Shown in pieces: positions 34,297 to 43,004 of a stretch of DNA of 64,000 bases. This DNA comes from Taibaiella chishuiensis (lineage in GTDB: Bacteria > Bacteroidota > Bacteroidia > Chitinophagales > Chitinophagaceae). The notes under the pieces are model-generated. The model worked only from the letters and a program-made list of their open reading frames with translations, had not been told where the DNA came from and did not search any database. Position numbers and translations under genes: made by a program. The stretch covers positions 124,001 to 188,000 of the forward strand of contig NZ_PYGD01000006.1 of the NCBI RefSeq assembly GCF_003014535.1. The letters run 5' to 3'. Position 1 is the first letter of the stretch. Each line of letters starts with the position of its first letter.

Positions 34297-34766
34297 AACG
34301 TAAATTCCTTGTAGACGCCCAGGCATGGAACAGTACCGAAAAGCCTGCCGGAGCAGTATTTCGCCAGGGATACCTGGTTACCGATCCGCAAAAGACCATA
34401 CGGGTAAGGCTTACACCCGGTAAAGCATTCCTGACCATAAAAGGATTGACTACGGGCGTTACACGACCGGAATTCGAATATGAAATACCGGTAACTGAAG
34501 CAACCGAATTACTGAACCGTTTTGCCGTAACCGAACTGTCCAAAACACGGTATACCCTGCCCTTCGCAGGCAAGATATGGGAAGTGGATGTATTCAGCGG
34601 AACCAATACCGGTCTTATTGTAGCCGAGATAGAGCTGGACAGCGAAGACGAAGTGTTTGCCCTGCCCGGATGGGTAACCCTCGAGGTGACCGGCGACGCC
34701 AGGTACTACAATGCCAACCTGGCCCTGCATCCCTATACCCTCTGGTCACAGGATCTCAGTTCCTGA
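34281..34766 (+). CDS. CYTH-domain protein (triphosphate tunnel family)
   Basis: The 161-residue protein is a single CYTH domain beginning MAQEIERKFLV, the ExExK signature that binds the triphosphate and metal. Further basic and acidic strand residues follow (TIRVRLTPGKAFLTIKG, EFEYEIPV, WEVDVFSG, VAEIELDSEDE). The family includes triphosphatases of RNA 5' ends, thiamine triphosphate and inorganic tripolyphosphate, and class IV adenylyl cyclases. The ATG at 34281 places the signature at the N-terminus as usual; it overlaps the methyltransferase gene by 16 bp. Confidence 0.9.
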   Translation: MAQEIERKFLVDAQAWNSTEKPAGAVFRQGYLVTDPQKTIRVRLTPGKAFLTIKGLTTGVTRPEFEYEIPVTEATELLNRFAVTELSKTRYTLPFAGKIWEVDVFSGTNTGLIVAEIELDSEDEVFALPGWVTLEVTGDARYYNANLALHPYTLWSQDLSS

Positions 34767-35670
34767 GTATTGCCGGTTGTTCTGTTGCATCATCCCGATC
34801 CAGGTTTTTAACATAGTCCAGGTAAGCACAGATCTGCCCGTCGAGTTTCTCCGGGTACGTATAACCCAGGCCTGCAGCAAGGGCCTGGCCCAGTTCGCGC
34901 CCTACTTCCGTATAGGCCTGCAAAGCCCGCCAGTTGTCCTCCGGGGCGCTTCCCGAAAAGGTAGCTTCTATCCTGGCCCAGAGTTCAGGGCTCAGGTACC
35001 GTTTAAACAAGCGGCCTTTTTTATTCGTGCTCACCTTCCAGTTATGCTGCATACCGATATACCATTCGATCATAGGTCGCAGGTATTGCGAACGCATCAT
35101 ATCCTCCGACATGAATTTGGCATAAAAGAGATTATCGCGCCAGAGGCATTTGGCGACATAGGTCATGTCCCACCAGAAATCGTTCATCAATTGTTGATAA
35201 GCTTCCGCAGTGGGCTTTTGGATAAATGCCGGCTTATACTCCGGCGTCTTCATACCTGCAGTAAGGTTATCTTTATCCATCATGATCTTATAACCGATAT
35301 CCCAATCCTCTTCCAAAACCTCTGCCAGCACCGCTTTGCGGAACTCCTCCCTGCCATAGATTTTAAAATCGATCTTGGTATAATCCTCGTACAATACCAT
35401 ACGCATGGCATGTTTGCCATCGAAAACCTCTTCGCCTTCGACCACCATGGCGATAATACCGCCGAAGTTTTCGATCCAGGTAGGCTCTGCTAAAAATAAA
35501 GGCAGGTCATCGACCACCAGTTCTATATCCAGGTCGCTGAACCGGTCTACAGGCGCATAAGGATTGACCAGCGAACTGGTAAGCAGCACAACCCGTACGG
35601 TATCCGTAGTTGCAGCCCAGTACAATACCTGCTGTAGCTTACGCTCCCGGTTCTGTTCCATATCGGTCAT
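34756..35670 (-). CDS. AadS-like aminoglycoside 6-adenylyltransferase
   Basis: The 304-residue protein matches the streptomycin 6-adenylyltransferase family: VLLTSSLVNPYAPVDRFSDLDIELVV holds the nucleotidyltransferase metal Asp residues, and LFVEP-like, DFWWDMTYVAKCLWRDNLFYAKF and LRPMIEWYIGMQHNWKVSTN follow as in AadS/AadK. Members can inactivate streptomycin; this is a chromosomal copy, so activity is not certain. Its 3' end overlaps the convergent CYTH gene by 11 bp. Confidence 0.82.
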   Translation of the reverse strand: MTDMEQNRERKLQQVLYWAATTDTVRVVLLTSSLVNPYAPVDRFSDLDIELVVDDLPLFLAEPTWIENFGGIIAMVVEGEEVFDGKHAMRMVLYEDYTKIDFKIYGREEFRKAVLAEVLEEDWDIGYKIMMDKDNLTAGMKTPEYKPAFIQKPTAEAYQQLMNDFWWDMTYVAKCLWRDNLFYAKFMSEDMMRSQYLRPMIEWYIGMQHNWKVSTNKKGRLFKRYLSPELWARIEATFSGSAPEDNWRALQAYTEVGRELGQALAAGLGYTYPEKLDGQICAYLDYVKNLDRDDATEQPAILRN

Positions 35671-35723
35671 AAGTTTCTGTTTTCGGAGTTTGTATTATTC
35701 AAAAAAGAATGATGTTTCTTGTT

Positions 35724-36833
35724 TCAGGATTCATCGGCGGGCATCCCGGTAATCGTACCGCTTCTGCGGAAGCGTTGCTTCTGTTCGAGCCAGGAAGTAA
35801 ACAGGGTATAAAACACAGCCAGGATAATCGCACCTTTAAACATACCGGTAAATCCCCAGGCCGATATACCGCCGATAACCCCGATAAACAGAACCAGGAA
35901 CGGCAGTTTACCCCCGCTCTTGGCAATCAGCACCGGCTTGAGCACGGCATCGATCACCAATACGGCGGCGCCATATATCGCCAGGAATACCGCCATGCCG
36001 GCATGGCCCTGGCTTGCCGACCATAATACCAGCGGCGCCCATACGATAAACGGTCCTACCTGGATCAGCACCAGGAAGAACACGAGGGCGGCCAGCAGTA
36101 TTTTGAAATGGAGGCCGGCAATTACAAAACCGATCCAGGAAATGATCGTGGCTACAAAAGCCGTACCCATCACACCGATCGACACGCCTTTGATCGCATG
36201 ACCCGTAGCCGCCATCAGGCTCAGGCCATCTCTTTTGCCCAGGAGGTGCTCCAGCGTTGCCTTTACGGGCTGCATCGCCTTCTCGCCACCTGCCAGCAGG
36301 AAAGCCGAGGTGATGATCCCGAGAATGATCTGTACCGCAGCGCCGATCACACCTGCGCTACCGGTAAGCATATGATGTAATACAACCCGGAGCTGGTGTT
36401 CGTAGCCCGTAAGCGCTTCGCGCGGGTTTTCCTGCAGGTGCTTCCAAAACTCAGAAAAGGTAGGCCCGGCATAGGGCATACCGGTGATATTATCGGGCAG
36501 ATCGGGCAAGCCGTGTAAGCGTACTTCTTCTGCCAGTTGCAGCACATCTTTAATATGCCGGCCCAGGGCTGCGATCGCATATACAAAGGGCAATGCGGCC
36601 ACTACGATCAGCACAATGGCATATAAGGTTGCCGCCAGCCTGCGCCGGCCGCCGAGCTTGCGGGCAAGCCAGTTATAAGGCTGGTCCATCGATACATAAA
36701 AGATCAGCGCAAAGGTGAAGACGCCAAAGAACACCTTCAACACATTATACAGCGCAAAAAGTAAGGCCAGCAGCGCCAGCAATACAAGCACGGTTTCAAT
36801 AGTACTACGCGGGGAACGTTGACCAACAGGCAT
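35724..36833 (-). CDS. AI-2E family transporter
   Basis: The 369-residue inner-membrane protein belongs to the AI-2E (PerM/TqsA-type) family: an N-terminal helix pair, a soluble segment (residues ~95-150), and a C-terminal bundle with GVSIGVMGTAFVATIISWIGFVI, FVLIQVGPFIVWAPLVLW and LIAKSGGKLPFLVLFIGVIGGISAWGFTGMFKGAIILAVFY. The name comes from autoinducer-2 export in E. coli; many members transport ions or have unknown substrates. Confidence 0.88.
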   Translation of the reverse strand: MPVGQRSPRSTIETVLVLLALLALLFALYNVLKVFFGVFTFALIFYVSMDQPYNWLARKLGGRRRLAATLYAIVLIVVAALPFVYAIAALGRHIKDVLQLAEEVRLHGLPDLPDNITGMPYAGPTFSEFWKHLQENPREALTGYEHQLRVVLHHMLTGSAGVIGAAVQIILGIITSAFLLAGGEKAMQPVKATLEHLLGKRDGLSLMAATGHAIKGVSIGVMGTAFVATIISWIGFVIAGLHFKILLAALVFFLVLIQVGPFIVWAPLVLWSASQGHAGMAVFLAIYGAAVLVIDAVLKPVLIAKSGGKLPFLVLFIGVIGGISAWGFTGMFKGAIILAVFYTLFTSWLEQKQRFRRSGTITGMPADES

Positions 36834-36964
36834 AGGTTATCGTTTAAAGATTCATATAAAAGCGGGGCAATAGGTCCTATAAACGGATCGTGAGTATAAA
36901 TATATCGAATTCGGATAATAACGATTTTGTAAATCGCGGGGCAGTACAGCAGCAGGCAGGGAAA

Positions 36965-36993
36965 TAAAAAAAGTCGCCCGGGAACAGGCGACT
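36965..36993 (-). terminator. reverse-strand terminator without an upstream gene
   Basis: AGTCGCC (36972-36978) pairs with GGCGACT (36987-36993); on the reverse strand seven Ts follow. The nearest reverse-strand gene to the right is beyond the repeat island, so this may end a small RNA. Confidence 0.75.
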
Positions 36994-37271
36994 CAAAATC
37001 CATATGGATTAAATCAAAGAACAGGGTAAAGGAATTGATTACCATTCCCGGAGCAACACGAGTTTTTTCTGCGGCACTTTCGCAATCAGGTTCCGTGGTA
37101 TCAATCAGCATGCTAAGATAACAGCGCCCGGCCGCCGCGGCAACACACAATGAGTAAGTGCACCGTTTATAGCGGTAACCGTTGAAAAAGGAATAGCTGT
37201 CGGCAGTCTCCCCTAACTTGCTCCCGGCTTAGAGCAGGTGCTTATTTTTAGAAAATTTAAAAATAAACAGT

Positions 37272-37310
37272 AATTAATTATTGTTTTACGATAATTAATT
37301 GCTAGGTTTG
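37272..37310 (+). promoter_or_regulatory. promoter and palindrome reading into the repeat island
   Basis: TTG at 37281-37283, a 19-bp spacer and TAGGTTTG at 37303-37310 form a full Bacteroidota promoter. The inverted repeat AATTAATTAT (37272-37281) / ATAATTAATT (37291-37300) spans the -33 box, as an operator would. Confidence 0.55.
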
Positions 37311-37320
37311 CATAAGTATT

Positions 37321-37470
37321 TAGATTAGATATTAGATATTAGATATTAGATATTAGATATTAGATATTAGATGTGAGATATTAGATGTGAGATGTGAGAT
37401 GTGAGATGTGAGATATTGGATGTGAGATGTGAGATGTGAGATATTAGATGTGAGATGTGAGATGTGAGAT
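37321..37470 (+). repeat. heptamer tandem array (TTAGATA / GTGAGAT)
   Basis: About 150 bp of 7-bp units: first copies of the TTAGATA type, then GTGAGAT mixed with ATTAGAT. The reverse complement of the GTGAGAT units reappears at the right end of the island. Confidence 0.95.
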
Positions 37471-38100
37471 AGCAAGTATCAAGCGGACGATTGTCATCGG
37501 GAGCGCAGCGAAGGAGCTCAATTTTTAGTATCAGGTATCAGGTATCAAGTATCAAGTATCAAGTATCAAGAGGACGACTGTCATCGGGAGCGCAGCGAAG
37601 GAGCTCAATTTTTAGTATCAGGTATCAAGTAGCAACTATCAAGAGGACGATTGTCATCCTGAGCGCAGCGAAGGATCTCATCAGTAAGCTGGCTTTATCA
37701 ACGTGTCAATTATCAAGTACTCAAGGGTTCATTGTCATCCTGAGCGTAGCGAAGGATCTCATCAGTAAGCTAGCTTTATCAGCGTGTCAATCATTAAGTA
37801 CCCAAGGGGGTCATTGTCATCCTGAGCGTAGCGAAGGAACTCATCAGTTAGCTGGCTTTGACAAAGGGGCATGTATTAGCAGGAGCCTGTCATCCTGAGC
37901 GTAGCGAAGGATCTCATCAGTAAGCTGGCTTTATCAGCGTGTCAATCATCAAGTACCCAAGGGGTTCATTGTCATCCTGAGCGCAGCGAAGGATCTCATC
38001 AGTTAGCTGGCTTTATCAGCGTGTCAATTATCAAGTATCAAGAGGACGATTGTCATCGGGAGCGCAGCGAAGGATCTCATCAGTTAGCTGGCTTTGTTCA
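37471..38100 (+). repeat. eight ~81-bp repeat units with TGTCATCCTGAGCGnAGCGAAGG core
   Basis: The core TGTCATC(CT/GG)GAGCG(T/C)AGCGAAGGA starts at 37492, 37579, 37652, 37733, 37815, 37888, 37970 and 38051, spacing 73-87 bp. Most units continue with CTCATCAG(T/T)AAGCTGGCTTT and end in TATCAAG-type 7-mers. The core is a repeat I know from many unrelated bacterial genomes as dispersed copies; it gives spurious frames such as VILSAAKDL. Spacers are similar to each other, so it is not CRISPR. Confidence 0.95.
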
Positions 38101-38110
38101 CGGTTTGCAC

Positions 38111-38137
38111 ACCTCACATCTCATATCTCACATCTCA
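38111..38137 (-). repeat. inverted heptamer array closing the repeat island
   Basis: ACCTCACATCTCATATCTCACATCTCA is the reverse complement of the GTGAGAT/ATGAGAT heptamers on the left side, so the island is bounded by inverted heptamer arrays. It ends 11 bp before the DUF2975 start codon. Confidence 0.85.
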
Positions 38138-38147
38138 ACCCCCACTC

Positions 38148-38663
38148 ATGAACCGCGTAAAAACCATATCCAGGATCCTCTATTACCTGAGCGCCTTGCT
38201 GGCATTGATCTATAGCGGCATGGCCCTGTATTCGGTTGTATGCCTGCTTACCGGCTGGAATCTTATTCCTTACGGCGAAGGTAAGTACCTGCATATCCTG
38301 TATCCCTTTACCAGTAAGCCTTTCCTAAACATCGACAACAACCTGCCTTATATGTTGTTTTCGTTTTTGTTACCGCTCACCTTATACGGACTGTTTTTTT
38401 GGATCACATGCGGCGTATTCCGCGTGTTTCATCAACCCAGGCTGTTTACCGCGAAAAATGTAACCCGGCTCCGGCAGTTTTACGGGTTCAACCTCATCGC
38501 ACCCGTAAGCGCGGTATTGCTGGCGGCAATCTTTGTGCCGGTTGAAAGCCCTATCTGGGCGCTGGTCGTCGTACATTTGCTGCTCGGCGTTTTCGCCTAT
38601 TTCTTTGCAGTAATTTTCAGGCAGGGACTTCAACTACAAAACGAACAGGATTTATTTATATAA
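38148..38663 (+). CDS. DUF2975 membrane protein
   Basis: The 171-residue protein has four membrane segments. The C-terminal half fits DUF2975: VFRVFHQPRLFTAKNVTRLRQFYGFNLI, then two helices and VIFRQGLQLQNEQDLFI. Such proteins are regularly paired with a small HTH protein, as here (next gene 2 bp downstream). The ATG at 38148 follows directly on the repeat island. Confidence 0.88.
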   Translation: MNRVKTISRILYYLSALLALIYSGMALYSVVCLLTGWNLIPYGEGKYLHILYPFTSKPFLNIDNNLPYMLFSFLLPLTLYGLFFWITCGVFRVFHQPRLFTAKNVTRLRQFYGFNLIAPVSAVLLAAIFVPVESPIWALVVVHLLLGVFAYFFAVIFRQGLQLQNEQDLFI

Positions 38664-38665
38664 CT

Positions 38666-38875
38666 ATGCCCATTATTGTCAATATCGATGTAATGCTCGC
38701 CAAACGGAAGATGCAGAGTAAGGAACTGGCGGAGCGACTGGGTATTACACCGGCTAACTTATCTATACTAAAAACAGGCAAAGCAAAAGGTATCCGGTTT
38801 GATACCCTCGAAGCCCTGTGCCGCATCCTGGAATGCCAACCCGGCGACATCCTGGAATACAAACAAACGGAGTAA
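38666..38875 (+). CDS. small XRE-family HTH regulator
   Basis: The 69-residue protein is a single helix-turn-helix domain: IDVMLAKRKMQSKELAERLGITPANLSILKTGKAKGIRFDTLEALCRILECQPGDILEY. This is the YozG-like group that accompanies DUF2975 proteins and is presumed to control the pair. It starts 2 bp after the DUF2975 stop. Confidence 0.92.
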   Translation: MPIIVNIDVMLAKRKMQSKELAERLGITPANLSILKTGKAKGIRFDTLEALCRILECQPGDILEYKQTE

Positions 38876-38964
38876 TCTAACCCGATCCATCATAGCCCTG
38901 TACACCTCCTGTAATGCAATACCACTGCATTACCAGGCTTACTATTCCCTATATTTTATACACC

Positions 38965-39831
38965 ATGAACCACCTTAGCATCCGCCAGCTATCGCTGCAG
39001 TATCCCGGGGGACTGCTGGCACTCGACCAGATATCGCTCGATATCACCAATGGAATATTCGGTCTGCTGGGCCCCAATGGGGCCGGCAAATCGTCGCTCA
39101 TGAAAGTGATTACCGGTCTTCAGCGCCCCCGAAACGGGCATATCAGTTTTAACGGGACCGATGTATTGAAAGAACCCGCCTTTATCAGGAGCCGGCTCGG
39201 TTTCCTGCCCCAGGATTTCGGCGTTTATCCTAAAGTATCTGCTTATACGCTCTTACAACACCTGGCATCGCTTAAAGGCATCGGCAACCACCGGGAACGG
39301 AAGGCGCAGATCCTTAGCCTGCTGGATAAAGTAAACCTGCTGCAGGTAAAAGACAAAGAGGTCCATACTTTTTCGGGCGGTATGCGGCAGCGTTTCGGTA
39401 TAGCCCAGGCTTTGCTGGGCAACCCGCAGATCATTATTGCCGACGAACCCACGGCAGGCCTGGATCCTGAAGAACGTAACCGGCTGCACCTATTGCTCAG
39501 TGAGATCAGCATGCAGGTGATCGTCATCCTGTCTACCCACCTGGTAGAAGATGTACGGACGCTTTGTCATCAAATGGCGATCATCAGCCAGGGCAGGCTA
39601 CTGACACAAGGAAGCCCGGAAAACATGATCCGGGAACTGGTAGGAAAAGTATGGACCCGCGCCATACCACCTGCAGAACGGCAGGCTTATGCGGCACATC
39701 CTTTTATCGGGCAGCAGCTCACCGGCAAAGTCCTGCACATAGCGATACACAGCGAACAACAACCGGAGGGTTTCCTGCCGCTTGCGCCTACACTCGAACA
39801 CGTTTATTTCCATACCCTGAACCACTCCTGA
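38965..39831 (+). CDS. ABC transporter ATP-binding protein
   Basis: The 288-residue ATPase has Walker A LLGPNGAGKSSLMKVI, the Q-loop region LGFLPQDFGVYPKV, signature FSGGMRQRFGIAQAL, Walker B IIIADEPTAGLDPEE and H-loop VIILSTHLVEDV-like STHLVEDV. It is a drug/lipid-export type ATPase with a short C-terminal extension. The partner permease starts 2 bp downstream. Confidence 0.93.
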   Translation: MNHLSIRQLSLQYPGGLLALDQISLDITNGIFGLLGPNGAGKSSLMKVITGLQRPRNGHISFNGTDVLKEPAFIRSRLGFLPQDFGVYPKVSAYTLLQHLASLKGIGNHRERKAQILSLLDKVNLLQVKDKEVHTFSGGMRQRFGIAQALLGNPQIIIADEPTAGLDPEERNRLHLLLSEISMQVIVILSTHLVEDVRTLCHQMAIISQGRLLTQGSPENMIRELVGKVWTRAIPPAERQAYAAHPFIGQQLTGKVLHIAIHSEQQPEGFLPLAPTLEHVYFHTLNHS

Positions 39832-39833
39832 TC

Positions 39834-42800
39834 ATGCGCCCCATTTTCCTGTTCGATCTCAGGCGTTATGCCCGATCACCCTGGACCAGCCTCGCCCTTG
39901 CCGGGCTTACAGCAGCCGGCGTCTTTGCCGGCAACCAGTTCAATATGGATACAGGCTCCGGCATTTACCTGAACAGCCCTTACCAGGCGGGCTTTATGCT
40001 GGGCATGCTCAGTCTCGCAGTAATCTTTATTGGTACCGTAACCGGGGCACAACTCCTATTCAAGGAGCGGGATACCCGGTTCGACATGCTCCTGTTTTCC
40101 TGCCCGGTTACGAAACAGCAGTTCGTAACCGGGCGCTTACTGGCCCTGCTCTGTATTACCATTGCCAGCTTCCTTTGCATCAGCCTGGGCTTTACCATTG
40201 GCATGCAAATACGCGTGGGTATTGCCATACAAGCCGGGTTCCGGCCGCTGCATTACCTATATCCCTTCCTGGTTTTCGGTTGTGTCAACAGCCTGTTTGT
40301 ATGCAGCCTGTTGTGTTGGGTAGCCTGGCGATCGGAACATAAACTAGTGATGACCTTAAGCGGCCTGTTGCTGTATGTCCTGTACATGGTGGCCTTGCTG
40401 TTTTCCAACGCTCCCTTTATGGCGCATGGTCTGCCCCAGTCCATCCTGGCACAACGCATCTCTGCGCTTACCGACCCCTTCGGTCTTTCGGCCTATTTTT
40501 ATACCAGTAGCGATTATTCTATTACACAGCGCAACACCTTTCTGGTACCGCTTTCAGGCTATTTCCTGGCCAACAGGCTGATCGTTGTAGTATTATCCCT
40601 TAGTCTTATCGGGTCAGGGTTCCGGGGCTTTTCTTTTTCGCCCGGGCGCGCCGGTAGCAGGAGGCGCCGGGTTAAGCCGGAAGTTATCACAACCACAATA
40701 CACCCCCTATTTTTTATCAAACCCGATTTTTCTATACGAAGTCATATCCGCTCGATCATATCTTTCTGCCGCGTAGATCTCAGTTACCTGTTTAAAGGTA
40801 TCGCTTTTTATGCAGGGGCCATCATCCTGTTATTTACCTGTGGTATGGAGCTCTATGCCGCTATAGAAAAGGGAATTCGCCTGCCACAGCAATATGCCCG
40901 CTCGGGACTGATGGCGGTAACGATCTCGGAGCATTTTCACCTTATCGGCCTGTTGCTGGTGGTTTACTTCGTCAATGACCTGTCCTGGAAAAGCAGGGCC
41001 AGCCGGTTTTCCATGATTGAAGACACCACCGTGCTCGTTACCGGTAAACAGTTGGGGCATTGGGCAAGTTATGCTGCTATTTTATTGGGTTATACGCTAC
41101 TGCTGATCCTGTTGGGCATCATTTTCCAGTTAAGCTATCATTATACTTATATCGACTGGGAAGCCTATGCCGGTATATTCATCTGCTGTACCCTGCCCCT
41201 GTGGCTGCTTTCCGTACTGCTATCAGGCATCAACCAACTGGCGCCGCGAAGTTATATCGCCCTGGTCCTCTCCCTGGTAACGGCAGTGACAACAGCAAGT
41301 CCCTTGTCCCGCAAATGCATCAGCTACCCACTCTTCCGCTTCCTCTCCGGTTATTCCGGTCCCTATAGCGACTTTAGCGGTTATGGGCCTTACCTGCCGG
41401 CTTTCGCACTACGCCTGCTATCGGGGGCCTGCCTGCTGGGCATTTTATGGCTTACGGGCAGACAACTTGTCCGCAGGCGACCCGATCTCCCTGCAATTGC
41501 TGCAATAGTGTTGCTGGCAATAGCCGGGATATATGCAGGCAAACAGTTTATGCTGGGTTATGAACCCACAGACGAAACCGCGCAATTACAAGCTGCTGCC
41601 CGTTATGAACAATTATACCGGCAATACCAGGATATACCACAACCCCTGATCACTGCGGTAAAGACCCGGATCGACCTGTTCCCCTGCCGAACGGCCTATA
41701 CCATCAATGGCCATTATACGCTCAAAAACCTTTCGGGGAGCGGCATTCCGGCAATATTATTCAATTTCAGCGACGAGTTGCTGATGCACCAGGCCTTGTA
41801 TATTGCGGGTAAGGATACCATAAACATCCAACAGCGAACAAGCCTGGTCCGTTTGCCCCGGCCTTTACAACCGGGCGACAGCGCCAGCCTGCTGTTTACA
41901 CTGAGTTATAGCTGGAGCCCGGCCAATGGGCATCAGTCTTTTAATGCCATTACCGGCAACGGATCGTTTATGCGCATCAGCCGTTACTATCCGCAGATCG
42001 GGTATATGGCCGAGCGGGAGATAACGGACATCCGCCAACGGGCGACTTTTGCATTGGGGCAACCGACAGGGATACGCAAGCTGGAGGCCCCGCGGAGTGA
42101 GGTACAGGACTTTATCGATCTCGATATGACGATATCGACCGACGCATCGCAAACGGCCATCGGAACCGGCCTCCTGGTACACCAATGGACGGCAGGTAAC
42201 AGGAACTACTTTCATTACCGGCCCGGAACACCCGTCCCTTTCCGGTTTGCGGTATCTTCGGCAGCGTATAAACAGCGTTGCGTAAAGTATAAAGGCATAA
42301 CCATCACGGTTTACTATCATCCCTTACATGCCGAGAATGTAGACCGGTTGCTTTATGCCGCACAGCAAACCCTCGACTATTGTTGCAAAAATTTCGGCCC
42401 TTATCCTTTTACCTCCATATCCTTTGCCGAAATATCGGCCTTTACGCGGGGCTTTGCCGCTACCGCCTATCCTGCCGTGATCTTTATGCCGGAACAGATG
42501 ATCTTTCACACCAATATCCTGGCCGACCAGCAGCAGGATGTGATCAACGAACTGGCAGGTCATGAGCTCTCGCATTTGTGGTGGGGCAACAGCCAGATCG
42601 ACCCTGATGATCGGGAAGGCGCAGTCATGCTCACCGAAACACTCGCGATGTATACAGAGATGATGTTGTACAAAAAAATGTATGGAACAAAAAAAATGCA
42701 GCAGCGCCTGGACGTACAGCAACAGATCTACGAAGCGGCAAAAGGCTTTTCGGAGCCACAGGCTTTGTGTAAAGTAACCGGCGACAACACCCATATTTCG

Positions 42801-43001
42801 TACGCGAAAGGCGCTATGGTAATGGTTGCACTCAGCAGGCTTATCGGCGAGGATAAGGTAAACCAGGCCCTGTCTCTTTTCCTGGACCGGCACAAATTTC
42901 CCGCGCGCAAACCCGTATCGACCGACCTGGTGCGGGCTATACTTGATGTAAGCGATACGCAATACCATACGGAGATCCGCAGGTTATTTATGGAGCCCTA
43001 A
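39834..43001 (+). CDS. ABC-2 permease fused to M1-family aminopeptidase domain
   Basis: The 1055-residue protein has two six-helix permease-like halves (residues ~10-260 and ~300-590), each opening with an F-L/I-F-D/R-type start, and a C-terminal M1 metallopeptidase domain (~620-1055). The zinc motif is HELSH at 910-914 (in AGHELSHLWWGN) with a downstream Glu, E935. That Glu is about 20 residues on, two more than the usual 18. Such fusions are known in Bacteroidota; substrate unknown. With the ATPase it forms a complete exporter. Confidence 0.88.
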   Translation: MRPIFLFDLRRYARSPWTSLALAGLTAAGVFAGNQFNMDTGSGIYLNSPYQAGFMLGMLSLAVIFIGTVTGAQLLFKERDTRFDMLLFSCPVTKQQFVTGRLLALLCITIASFLCISLGFTIGMQIRVGIAIQAGFRPLHYLYPFLVFGCVNSLFVCSLLCWVAWRSEHKLVMTLSGLLLYVLYMVALLFSNAPFMAHGLPQSILAQRISALTDPFGLSAYFYTSSDYSITQRNTFLVPLSGYFLANRLIVVVLSLSLIGSGFRGFSFSPGRAGSRRRRVKPEVITTTIHPLFFIKPDFSIRSHIRSIISFCRVDLSYLFKGIAFYAGAIILLFTCGMELYAAIEKGIRLPQQYARSGLMAVTISEHFHLIGLLLVVYFVNDLSWKSRASRFSMIEDTTVLVTGKQLGHWASYAAILLGYTLLLILLGIIFQLSYHYTYIDWEAYAGIFICCTLPLWLLSVLLSGINQLAPRSYIALVLSLVTAVTTASPLSRKCISYPLFRFLSGYSGPYSDFSGYGPYLPAFALRLLSGACLLGILWLTGRQLVRRRPDLPAIAAIVLLAIAGIYAGKQFMLGYEPTDETAQLQAAARYEQLYRQYQDIPQPLITAVKTRIDLFPCRTAYTINGHYTLKNLSGSGIPAILFNFSDELLMHQALYIAGKDTINIQQRTSLVRLPRPLQPGDSASLLFTLSYSWSPANGHQSFNAITGNGSFMRISRYYPQIGYMAEREITDIRQRATFALGQPTGIRKLEAPRSEVQDFIDLDMTISTDASQTAIGTGLLVHQWTAGNRNYFHYRPGTPVPFRFAVSSAAYKQRCVKYKGITITVYYHPLHAENVDRLLYAAQQTLDYCCKNFGPYPFTSISFAEISAFTRGFAATAYPAVIFMPEQMIFHTNILADQQQDVINELAGHELSHLWWGNSQIDPDDREGAVMLTETLAMYTEMMLYKKMYGTKKMQQRLDVQQQIYEAAKGFSEPQALCKVTGDNTHISYAKGAMVMVALSRLIGEDKVNQALSLFLDRHKFPARKPVSTDLVRAILDVSDTQYHTEIRRLFMEP

Positions 43002-43004
43002 AGG

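Larger units (their letters stand above)
36834..37320. other. gene-free region with reverse-strand terminator and AT-rich palindrome
   Basis: No reading frame here has family features. A reverse-strand terminator at 36972-36993 implies that something from ~37000-37320 is transcribed leftwards. The right end carries the promoter/operator that reads into the repeat island. Confidence 0.4.

Noticed and set aside
36737-37150. 137-residue reverse-strand frame before the AI-2E transporter gene
   Set aside because: It overlaps the transporter start and runs through the terminator hairpin at 36972-36993; no family features.
37492-38075. CRISPR array (regular ~24-bp repeats every ~80 bp)
   Set aside because: The stretches between the repeats are similar to each other and share their own motifs, the spacing varies from 73 to 87 bp, and no cas genes are present. 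It is a tandem/dispersed repeat array.
37491-38215. Open frames through the repeat island (VILSAAKDL-type proteins)
   Set aside because: These are the well-known spurious translations of the GTCATCCTGAGCGAAGCGAAGG repeat; they have no start context and no family similarity apart from the repeat.
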